From: Brevundimonas vitisensis
GTDB lineage: Bacteria > Pseudomonadota > Alphaproteobacteria > Caulobacterales > Caulobacteraceae
Length of the DNA stretch: 64,000 nt
NCBI RefSeq assembly: GCF_016656965.1
Contig: NZ_CP067977.1
Span: 1 to 64,000, forward strand
Reading direction: 5' to 3'
This document shows positions 26,919 through 33,519 of the stretch, in pieces (position 1 is the stretch's first letter; each line of letters starts with the position of its first letter). The notes under the pieces are model-generated. The model worked only from the letters and a program-made list of their open reading frames with translations. It ran no database searches and had not been told where the DNA came from. The translations under genes were made by a program, and so were the position numbers.

Positions 26919-27302
26919 ATGATGACCCACAAGCCTCCCCCTAATCCCGATGTTGTCGTCAGCACGTCGGCTGCTGTCGGAGGGTTTGCCTCGGTCTTCG
27001 CTTGGGCGGCTTGCTGCGTGTTGCCTCTCGCTCTCTCCCTTGCCGGAGTTTCCTTCGCAGGAGCCGCCGTCATCGCAGGAGCGCGAACATGGCTGACGGC
27101 CATTGCGGCGCTCGTGTTGATGGTGGGCTGGCTCTTGCATTGGCGGCGGGTTCGAAAGTGCCGAACTGACGTGAGTTGCGCTCGACCGTCGCGGACGGCT
27201 TTTTGGCTGCTTGTTCTGGCTTCCGTGCTGGTTGGCCTCGCTCTGGTTTGGGGGCCTTTCATTGAGCCTTGGGCGATGAGCGTCTTGATGGCCGCGCGAT
27301 GA
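26919..27302 (+). CDS. merT: MerT-like mercuric ion transporter
   Basis: 127 residues with three predicted membrane spans (about 20-45, 48-70, 93-113). The Cys pair in the first span (AWAACCVLPLALSLAG, C32-C33) is the Hg(II) relay of MerT. The protein brings Hg(II) into the cytoplasm. No merP or merA lies next to it. The gene overlaps the following one by ATGA. Confidence 0.78.
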   Translation: MMTHKPPPNPDVVVSTSAAVGGFASVFAWAACCVLPLALSLAGVSFAGAAVIAGARTWLTAIAALVLMVGWLLHWRRVRKCRTDVSCARPSRTAFWLLVLASVLVGLALVWGPFIEPWAMSVLMAAR

Positions 27303-27514
27303 GCGACGGCATCCTGCTACAATCCACCCTCACCTGCCCTGACTGCGGGCATGTGGCTACCGAAACCATGCCGACAGACGCTTGCATCTGGTTCTACGAT
27401 TGCGCTGGCTGTGGGACCAAGTTGCGACCGCTGCCCGGCGATTGCTGTGTGTTCTGTTCTTACGCGGACACTCCATGCCCACCGATCCAGCAGGGCACCT
27501 CGTGCTGTGGCTAG
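27299..27514 (+). CDS. GDCCVxC-domain Cys-rich protein
   Basis: 71 residues with at least ten cysteines: CPDC (13-16), C35 and C38, GDCCVFC (47-53), then C60 and a terminal CC pair. The GDCCVxC signature defines a small domain, sometimes present as a selenoprotein, found in mercury-related operons. Zinc or mercury binding is likely. Translationally coupled to merT by an ATGA overlap. Confidence 0.8.
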   Translation: MSDGILLQSTLTCPDCGHVATETMPTDACIWFYDCAGCGTKLRPLPGDCCVFCSYADTPCPPIQQGTSCCG

Positions 27515-27533
27515 TGACGCGGCCTGAGCATAG

Positions 27534-27557
27534 GTCCGCTTCCCACCCTTAGCGGAC
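27534..27557. repeat. 24-bp palindromic repeat, copy 6
   Basis: GTCCGC then TTCCCACCCTTA then GCGGAC, just after the mer-like operon. A partial arm (GTCCGCT) recurs at 27568 and 27593. Confidence 0.75.
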
Positions 27558-27617
27558 GTTCAAAACGTCCGCTGGAGGCCATTAGCCTGGAAGTCCGCTT
27601 TCGGGTTGGAACGCAGT

Positions 27618-27641
27618 GTCCGCAATCGGCCCTTGGCGGAC
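27618..27641. repeat. 24-bp palindromic repeat, copy 7
   Basis: GTCCGC then AATCGGCCCTTG then GCGGAC, immediately after the stop of the leftward paralogue B gene. Confidence 0.7.
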
Positions 27642-27647
27642 CTCCCA

Positions 27648-27869
27648 CTACCTTTCGTGCAGGATGACGTGCACGCAATCGTAGCCTCCGCGACCATCAG
27701 AGCGAGGGAAGGCTGAGTATTCCGATCCAGAATTATTCATAACAGCCCGGGCGATGTCATTGAAGCCGCTGTCGTGGCCCTCGACCCGGTGGATGAGAAA
27801 GCCGCTTTCGACAGCCTCAACGGTGAAAGCCGGGCCACCCTTCAGGAGCGTGTAGATGAAGGTCGTCAT
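27648..27869 (-). CDS. Small conserved protein, paralogue B
   Basis: 73 residues. Same family as 23553-23816: LLKGGPAFTVEAVESGFLIH, FNDIARAVMN helix, and YDCVHVILHE at the C-terminus. The ATG at 27869 fits the family N-terminus. Function unknown. Confidence 0.55.
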   Translation of the reverse strand: MTTFIYTLLKGGPAFTVEAVESGFLIHRVEGHDSGFNDIARAVMNNSGSEYSAFPRSDGRGGYDCVHVILHER

Positions 27870-28072
27870 AAGCTTAGCTATAACATCCGATGCTTCACGG
27901 GACCAAGTCGGTCGGGAAGGAGGGTGACGCTCTACAAAGAGCGACAACCGTCATGAACGTTTCCCGCTTCACTCCGACATTCTTCGGAGACCTGTCAGGC
28001 TAACGACGCGGCTGGCCGGGCGGAGTGGCGCTTCTTTGAGGGCATTGTCCCCGCCTCCATCTTCAGGCGACG

Positions 28073-28096
28073 GTCTGCTCCCGACCCGAAGCCGAC
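28073..28096. repeat. 24-bp palindromic repeat, copy 8 (degenerate)
   Basis: GTCTGC then TCCCGACCCGAA then GCCGAC; both arms carry changes but length and core CGACCC are kept. Confidence 0.6.
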
Positions 28097-28141
28097 GGTT
28101 CGATTCCGACCATAGCGGCCTTAGTTTATCGACCGAACAGA

Positions 28142-28480
28142 CTACCGTCGCCTCGCGAGCAGCCGACGGAGGCCAACATGAGCCGCCAGAACCGCAAGGC
28201 TCCAGAAGACAGCGTTGATCAGGAATGGAGGCCAATCGAACCGATCAGCAGCGAACCACACCTCCATGATGTCGGCAGTGTTGACGACGGACATACCGAG
28301 GTAGTCTCGCACAAACGTCAGAGGCCAGCCGGTTGCCACCACGGTACACCCTGACTCGCACCCCATGATTTCCGGATAGACAGCTAAGGCCGTACGCGCT
28401 CTGACGAACGTCGACAACAGCGTGAGCATCGTTCCGGCAACGCAACACATGGGCACGGTGAGAGCAGCCTTCACAGCCAC
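28142..28480 (-). CDS. Small membrane protein, unknown function
   Basis: 112 residues with two hydrophobic segments (about 3-28 and 84-103) and a loop between them holding two cysteines (MGCESGCTVVATGW). No family recognised. It stands alone between palindromic repeats and the short recombinase gene. Confidence 0.5.
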   Translation of the reverse strand: MAVKAALTVPMCCVAGTMLTLLSTFVRARTALAVYPEIMGCESGCTVVATGWPLTFVRDYLGMSVVNTADIMEVWFAADRFDWPPFLINAVFWSLAVLAAHVGLRRLLARRR

Positions 28481-28565
28481 AACGTATGGTCGGCGAACCG
28501 GGCCGTCAACGACTGCTTCCCGCTCTCAATTGACAGGCGATTTGCGACCCGAACGAGACCGTTAG

Positions 28566-28588
28566 TGGGTCCGCTTATGGCGGACCCA
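28566..28588. terminator. Hairpin after the short recombinase gene, copy 1
   Basis: TGGGTCCGC and GCGGACCCA form a perfect 9-bp stem around TTATG. It contains the GTCCGC/GCGGAC arms of the dispersed repeat with a shorter centre. It is placed as a terminator for the leftward recombinase. Confidence 0.6.
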
Positions 28589-28595
28589 CCGCGGC

Positions 28596-29222
28596 CTAGA
28601 GGTCGATTTGCTCGGAAATCTCCAGAGCGTCATCCACCTCGATACCGAGGTATCGGACGGTGCTCTCCAGCTTCCCGTGTCCAAGGAGAAGTTGGCAGGC
28701 GCGCAGGTTGCCGGTCTTCTTGTAGATCAGCGCCACCTTGGTTCGCCGAAGGCTATGAGTGCCGTACGCACTTGGGTTCAAGTCAATCATACGAACCCAG
28801 TCGTCGACGAGGCGAGCGTACTGGCGTGTTCCGATATGCCTGCCGGCATTGCTGCGGCTTGGGAACAACCAATCATCCGGTCGCCGGCCCCGAAGTTCGA
28901 GCCAGTGCGTCAGCGCTTCTCTCGCCGGCTCTGTGATCTCGAACGGTACGGGTCGACCGGTCTTCTGCTGGACGATTGTGGAGCGTTGACGAATAACGCC
29001 CCCGTGCGCGACGTCGGCGAGCCGCAGCTTGACGAGGTCGCAGCCCCGGAGTTTTGCGTCCAGCGCGGTGTTGAACATCGCCAAATCCCGGACCGACCCG
29101 AGTGACTTCAAGTGCTGGCGGATCGCCCAGATATGCTTCGGCTTGAGCGGTGCTTTCGCCCCGGTCATCCGACCAGCGTTCCAGGGTTTACGCGGCATAC
29201 GGAAAAGATCGGGCTGGCCCAT
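28596..29222 (-). CDS. Short tyrosine recombinase, copy 1
   Basis: 208 residues, much shorter than usual integrases: a reduced N-terminal domain followed by the catalytic domain. Catalytic Arg in KLRGCDLVKLRL, HSLRRTKVALIYKK (H-x-x-R), LLLGHGKLESTVRYLGI with His and the nucleophile Tyr. The ATG at 29222 follows GGGAGGTGGCC. The copy at 56812-57438 differs at about 17 of 208 residues and is in opposite orientation. Both are followed by hairpins with GTCCGC arms, which hints at a link with the dispersed palindromes. Confidence 0.88.
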   Translation of the reverse strand: MGQPDLFRMPRKPWNAGRMTGAKAPLKPKHIWAIRQHLKSLGSVRDLAMFNTALDAKLRGCDLVKLRLADVAHGGVIRQRSTIVQQKTGRPVPFEITEPAREALTHWLELRGRRPDDWLFPSRSNAGRHIGTRQYARLVDDWVRMIDLNPSAYGTHSLRRTKVALIYKKTGNLRACQLLLGHGKLESTVRYLGIEVDDALEISEQIDL

Positions 29223-29446
29223 GGCCACCTCCCATTGCGGAGGCCCCCGCTATCCACATTACGCCTTTTGGGACGCGAATGCGCCAGAACCGGCCGTTAG
29301 CTGAGCGGCGGAAACAAGACATCCGGCGGAGCTTCCCACCGAGGAAAGTGTGCCCCGGTCGGCAGGTGGAAGACTGGATTCGCCCCACGGGACACGTCCG
29401 GAGAGACTGCTTTTTCGGCTGGACTAAGCTGCAGAGTCGACTGCGC

Positions 29447-29683
29447 TCAGCCAGAACCGGCAGCGCCGTCTAGCGGCAGAACCAGCATCTCGCTGTAGAT
29501 ATGGCTGCCTTGGCTCACGGGGAATACCAAGCAGTCTTCGCCGGCCGCGGCCGCCGCCTCGCGAACCAGATTGCTGAATTCATCGAGACAGTTAGCCTCG
29601 GCTACCAACGTGTAGCCTCCTGTCACGCGCTCGATCCGATACGCGTGGGAGCCTTCCAGCAGCCTGTCCAGCAGTCGCCCCAT
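29447..29683 (-). CDS. Small conserved protein, paralogue C
   Basis: 78 residues from the ATG at 29683 (a TTG at 29710 is possible). Same pattern as paralogues A and B: LLEGSHAYRIERVTGGYTLV, then an EFSNLVREAA helix and a final hydrophobic strand (MLVLPLD). It is the most divergent of the three. Function unknown. Confidence 0.5.
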   Translation of the reverse strand: MGRLLDRLLEGSHAYRIERVTGGYTLVAEANCLDEFSNLVREAAAAAGEDCLVFPVSQGSHIYSEMLVLPLDGAAGSG

Positions 29684-29771
29684 GACGAAATGGAAACACT
29701 GGTAGGTCAAAAAGTCGAGTCTGGCGGTTCAACGAGGGGCGGGGTGGCGAAGCCCCCTATCCGGCAAGTTT

Positions 29772-30395
29772 TTACTCCGCGCTGAGACCAACCAGCGTTG
29801 CGATCACAGCGAACTGCAATCCGCCCGTGGCTGGCCGGCGAAGCTTCAGCAAACAGCCGGCCGCCAACAGGGCAAGGCCTGCAACCAGATAGTACGGCGT
29901 CGCCGAGGTGTCGGCCGTCCACTGCGCGACCCCGGGCAGCCGATAGGCGATGGTTCCGCCCAGCAGAATGCAAATGCCCGCAACAGTTCCGAGCACCATC
30001 CCCTGCCGATCCTGCGGGGGAACAGTTGCTGACCATGGCGAAACAACAGGAACTTCCAGAACCGCGGCGGCCATCTGCAGGAGCGTGCGAATATCCCCGG
30101 CGTCGAAGTGGCTTGGCAGGAATGCGATCGGACTGTCACCCTCCCAGAGATCGCGGGGCCCCTCAGGGGTTAGGTAGGCGATAGCCACCCGATGCCTTGA
30201 CGACGGTTTGGGCAGATGACGTTGGAAGGTCCGGAGGTCAGGCTCCATGATGACCAGGGCGGGTCTGCCGTTGCCGACCCGAGCCTCGACCTCGTCGTTC
30301 CACCGATCATGGATCGTGGCGTGGCTTCCAGTTGATCTGACCATCTGCACCAGACGATCGGCCAGACCGTTGCGAGCGATGATGACTACTTCCAC
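29772..30395 (-). CDS. Membrane protein with receiver-like N-terminus, unknown function
   Basis: 207 residues. The first ~110 residues form an alternating strand/helix pattern (MEVVIIARNGLADRLVQMVR, ALVIMEPDLRTF, HRVAIAYLTPEG) reminiscent of a degenerate receiver fold. Two membrane spans follow (about 133-152 and 167-185). No phospho-acceptor pocket is convincing. It is in the same direction as the Mrp operon, 80 bases downstream of its last gene. Confidence 0.5.
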   Translation of the reverse strand: MEVVIIARNGLADRLVQMVRSTGSHATIHDRWNDEVEARVGNGRPALVIMEPDLRTFQRHLPKPSSRHRVAIAYLTPEGPRDLWEGDSPIAFLPSHFDAGDIRTLLQMAAAVLEVPVVSPWSATVPPQDRQGMVLGTVAGICILLGGTIAYRLPGVAQWTADTSATPYYLVAGLALLAAGCLLKLRRPATGGLQFAVIATLVGLSAE

Positions 30396-30475
30396 AGATC
30401 GTCTCCTCTGATCGGCTCTCCTCTATACACCCCAGCCGGTCTGAAGTTCACGCCCGGTGCCTCCGGGGGCGAGGC

Positions 30476-30817
30476 TCAGGCCTCCTCAGGGGCGTCGGCA
30501 TTCCCCTCTACCCTGTCCCGATACACCGCCGCCCTCGCCAGCAGGATGAAGGTTACGGGCGTCGTCAAGGTGATGAATACGACAATCAAAAGATCACGAA
30601 ACACCAAGCGGCCCTCGGCGGCGAACGGGAGCGCGATTGAACCGACGACGATGAGGAACCCGCCCAGGGTGGCGCCGAGGGTGGGGGCGTGCACCCGATC
30701 GTAAAACGACTTCAGGCTAATCAAGCCTGTGGCACCCAGAAAGGACAGGGCCGCACCCGCAACGACGGGGATGACGATGGCCCAGGCCAGCCAGACAGAT
30801 ATATCGGCGCCGGTCAT
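30476..30817 (-). CDS. mrpG: Mrp antiporter subunit G
   Basis: 113 residues with three membrane spans, ending in a charged tail. The pattern [20 protein letters not shown] and the following [12 protein letters not shown] is typical of MnhG/MrpG/PhaG. Last gene of the six-gene Mrp operon; its start overlaps the mrpF stop by four bases. Confidence 0.92.
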   Translation of the reverse strand: MTGADISVWLAWAIVIPVVAGAALSFLGATGLISLKSFYDRVHAPTLGATLGGFLIVVGSIALPFAAEGRLVFRDLLIVVFITLTTPVTFILLARAAVYRDRVEGNADAPEEA

Positions 30818-31098
30818 TCGATCACCTCTCCGCGCATCAGGAATTTGGCCAGCGCCACGGTGGCCGCGAAGCCCAGAAGACCGATGATCAGCGCCGCCTC
30901 GAAATAGATCGTGCTTCCTGTCCTCATCCCGAAGACCACGACGAACAGCATGGCGTTCAGATAGAGGGTGTCCATGCCGAGCACCCGATCCTGCGCGCGA
31001 GGACCTCGCAGGATGCGCCAGGCCGCCAAGGTCATGGCAAGGACGAGAAGCAGCTGCGCGAGCCCCAGGCCCACATCAAGCACGGCGGCGGCGGTCAT
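30814..31098 (-). CDS. mrpF: Mrp antiporter subunit F
   Basis: 94 residues, three membrane spans. The conserved [20 protein letters not shown] segment, with the essential Asp region of MrpF, is present. ATG at 31098 overlaps the mrpE stop (ATGA), which supports it over an upstream in-frame ATG. Confidence 0.92.
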   Translation of the reverse strand: MTAAAVLDVGLGLAQLLLVLAMTLAAWRILRGPRAQDRVLGMDTLYLNAMLFVVVFGMRTGSTIYFEAALIIGLLGFAATVALAKFLMRGEVIE

Positions 31099-31586
31099 TC
31101 GAAAATCTCCCTCAACCGGCGCTCGTACCGCTCTTTCACCAGCCGCCGCCATTCGTTCTCGTCGAGCAGATCGAAGACATGAAGCAGCAACGTGCCCGTC
31201 GCGGCGTCATACTGGACCCAGAGCGTGCCCGGGGTCGCGGTCAGGATGATGGCGAGCGCCGCCAGTCCGTATCGATCGCGCAGATCGAGTTTGATCCGGA
31301 CAAAGCCGGAGACGCGTTCGCGGCCACGACGACCGAGAAGAATGGACGCCACCGCATAGTTCGACCGAACGATGTCCTTCAGCACGACGCCGGCCAACTC
31401 AAGGATCCGCAGCGGGGAGCCCACCTTGGGGCGCTCCGGTTCCAGGGCGCGCATCGCAAACGGCGTGAGCACGGCAAGGATCAGGCCCATCAAGACCGTC
31501 GCCGGGGCGAGGGAGGACTGCAGCGCCAGCCACATCGCCAGGACGCCCAGCGACAGGAGCGGGTGCGGAAAGAGGCGACGCATCAT
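31095..31586 (-). CDS. mrpE: Mrp antiporter subunit E
   Basis: 163 residues, with N-terminal membrane spans and a cytosolic C-terminal domain ending in the charged [18 protein letters not shown]. Family pattern: [19 protein letters not shown] and [13 protein letters not shown]. Start overlaps mrpD by four bases. Confidence 0.92.
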   Translation of the reverse strand: MMRRLFPHPLLSLGVLAMWLALQSSLAPATVLMGLILAVLTPFAMRALEPERPKVGSPLRILELAGVVLKDIVRSNYAVASILLGRRGRERVSGFVRIKLDLRDRYGLAALAIILTATPGTLWVQYDAATGTLLLHVFDLLDENEWRRLVKERYERRLREIFE

Positions 31587-33178
31587 CGGATTTCCGCCCC
31601 CAGAACCGCCGAGATGTATTCCCCCGGCCGGCCCAGGCCGGCCACTGTCTGGTCCATGTAGCCCATCACGGTTCCACCGAAGAGCGTGAGCAGGAGAACG
31701 GCGCCGATCAGGCCGGCGAGCGCGGCGAACTCCACGGGCCGAACCTTGGGCGAGGGCTCCTCAGCCGGAACCCAGAGCTCGGCCACCCCGAACCGGGCGA
31801 GGCAGATCAGGACGCCGAGGCTGGACAGGGTCAGAAGCGCTACTGTGGTCCAACCGGCGAAACCGGGTCCTCCGCCCTCAGAAGAGAGGGCCCCGATAAA
31901 CATGGCGAGCTTGCCGATGAATCCCGCCAAGGGCGGCAGGCCGGCGAGGGTGAGGGTGCAGGCCAGGAACGCTCCCCCCAGCACGGCGACGGTCAGCGGG
32001 ATGGCGATAGCCTCTTCCCGTGTCTCCTGATCGAACGGGTCCTGATACTCGTCGGCGAAGACCTGCTCCGAGGCGTCCTCGACGATCTCAATGTCGTCCC
32101 GGGCGAGGATCTCGGCCAGCAGATAAAGCGCTCCAGCCGCGAGCGTCGATCCCGCCATGTAGAACAGCGCCCCGGCGAGCGCTCGATCGTCTCCAAGGCC
32201 GAGCGCGGCGAGGACCGTGCCCGACGAGATCATGATGGAAAAGCCCACCGCCCGGGTCAGCTCGCGGGCGCCCAGGGCGCCCACGGTTCCGAAGGCGATC
32301 GTCGTCAGGCCGGCGGCCAGCAACCAATCGTCGCCGAACCCCGCTGAAGCGCCGGCCGCCGGACCGAACAGCAGCAATGAAAGCCGGATCAGGGCGTAGA
32401 CTCCAACCTTGCTCATGATCGCCAGCATGGCCGCCACGGGCGCGCTGGCCGCCGCATAGGTGCGGGGTAGCCAAAAGCCGAGCGGCCAGGTGCTCGCCTT
32501 GATCAGGAAGGCCATGGCGAGGACAGCGCACCCCAGTTCGAACAGTGGTCGCACATCGTCGGACAGGGCGGGGATCCGGCCCGCGAGGTCCGCCATGTTC
32601 AGGGTTCCCGCGGTGCCATAGATCAGGCTCACGCCGATCAGGAACAGCATCGAGGCGCCGAGGTTGATGGCGATGTAGTGCAGGCCGGCGCGCACCCTCT
32701 CCTCTCCGGACCCGTGAAGGACAAGCCCGTACGACGCCGCCAGCATAAGCTCGACGAACACGAACAGATTGAACAGGTCGCCGGTCAATACGGCGCCGTT
32801 GACGCCCATGAGGAGCAGGAGGAACAGGGCGTGGAACCGCGGCCCGGCCCCGTCCCAGCGCGCCAGGGCGAAAAACAGGGCTCCCGCGCCGAGGGTGCTG
32901 GAGAGCACCAGCATCAGGGCCGAGAGTCGATCCGCGACAAGGACGATGCCGAACGGGGCGGCCCAGTTCCCCAGGGCATAGACTTGCGGGGCCTCGCCGC
33001 CTTCCGACGCGGCTCCGGAAAGCAGGGCGACGGACGCCGCCAGAATGCCGGCCAAGGTCAGGAGGCTGAGCGCCGCCTTCAGCCTGCGCTGGCGCTCGTC
33101 GAACAGCAACATGGCCGCCGCCGTCACCAGCGGCAGGATGATCGGCAGGATGATCAGGTGATCCGCAAGGCCGGTCAT
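31583..33178 (-). CDS. mrpD: Mrp antiporter subunit D (NuoN-like)
   Basis: 531 residues with about 14 membrane spans, related to proton-pumping subunits of complex I. Key stretches: FNLFVFVELMLAASYGLVLH and FLIKASTWPLGFWLPRTYAA, carrying the conserved Glu and Lys of the proton path. A longer hydrophilic insert (about 360-390) with many acidic residues is notable. Overlaps mrpC by four bases. Confidence 0.93.
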   Translation of the reverse strand: MTGLADHLIILPIILPLVTAAAMLLFDERQRRLKAALSLLTLAGILAASVALLSGAASEGGEAPQVYALGNWAAPFGIVLVADRLSALMLVLSSTLGAGALFFALARWDGAGPRFHALFLLLLMGVNGAVLTGDLFNLFVFVELMLAASYGLVLHGSGEERVRAGLHYIAINLGASMLFLIGVSLIYGTAGTLNMADLAGRIPALSDDVRPLFELGCAVLAMAFLIKASTWPLGFWLPRTYAAASAPVAAMLAIMSKVGVYALIRLSLLLFGPAAGASAGFGDDWLLAAGLTTIAFGTVGALGARELTRAVGFSIMISSGTVLAALGLGDDRALAGALFYMAGSTLAAGALYLLAEILARDDIEIVEDASEQVFADEYQDPFDQETREEAIAIPLTVAVLGGAFLACTLTLAGLPPLAGFIGKLAMFIGALSSEGGGPGFAGWTTVALLTLSSLGVLICLARFGVAELWVPAEEPSPKVRPVEFAALAGLIGAVLLLTLFGGTVMGYMDQTVAGLGRPGEYISAVLGAEIR

Positions 33179-33519
33179 TCAGGCGGCTCCCGCCCGTCGA
33201 CGTGGTCGGTGCCGGTGAGACCCCGGGCGGCCAGAAGCACCACCAGGAACAGGGCCGTCAGGGCGAAGCTGATCACGATCGCGGTCAGGACGAGCGCCTG
33301 GGGCACCGGGTCGGTGTACTGCGCCGCGTCGATCGCCTCCGTGCTGGTCAGCGCGGGGGGCGCGCCCACGCGCAGCCGGCCCATCGCAAAGATGAACAGG
33401 TTCACCGCATAGGCGATCAGGGACAGGCCGATGATCACCTGGAAGGTCCGCGGGCGCAGGATTAGCCAGACGCCCGACGCGACTAAGACGCCGATCCCGA
33501 CGGCAAGGATGAATTCCAT
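33175..33519 (-). CDS. mrpC: Mrp antiporter subunit C (NuoK-like)
   Basis: 114 residues with three membrane spans. NuoK-like pattern: RPRTFQVIIGLSLIAYAVNL and DPVPQALVLTAIVISFALTA. The ATG at 33519 overlaps the mrpAB stop by one base and was chosen for that coupling; the longer open frame upstream is antisense noise over mrpAB. Confidence 0.93.
   Translation of the reverse strand: MEFILAVGIGVLVASGVWLILRPRTFQVIIGLSLIAYAVNLFIFAMGRLRVGAPPALTSTEAIDAAQYTDPVPQALVLTAIVISFALTALFLVVLLAARGLTGTDHVDGREPPE

Noticed and set aside
23960..28096. CRISPR array
   Set aside because: Repeats are spaced by genes of varied length, not by uniform short spacers, and no cas genes are in the window.
23960..28096. Classical integron attC array
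   Set aside because: The 24-mers lack the attC core site GTTRRRY and no integron integrase domain is present; only the cassette-like layout is similar.
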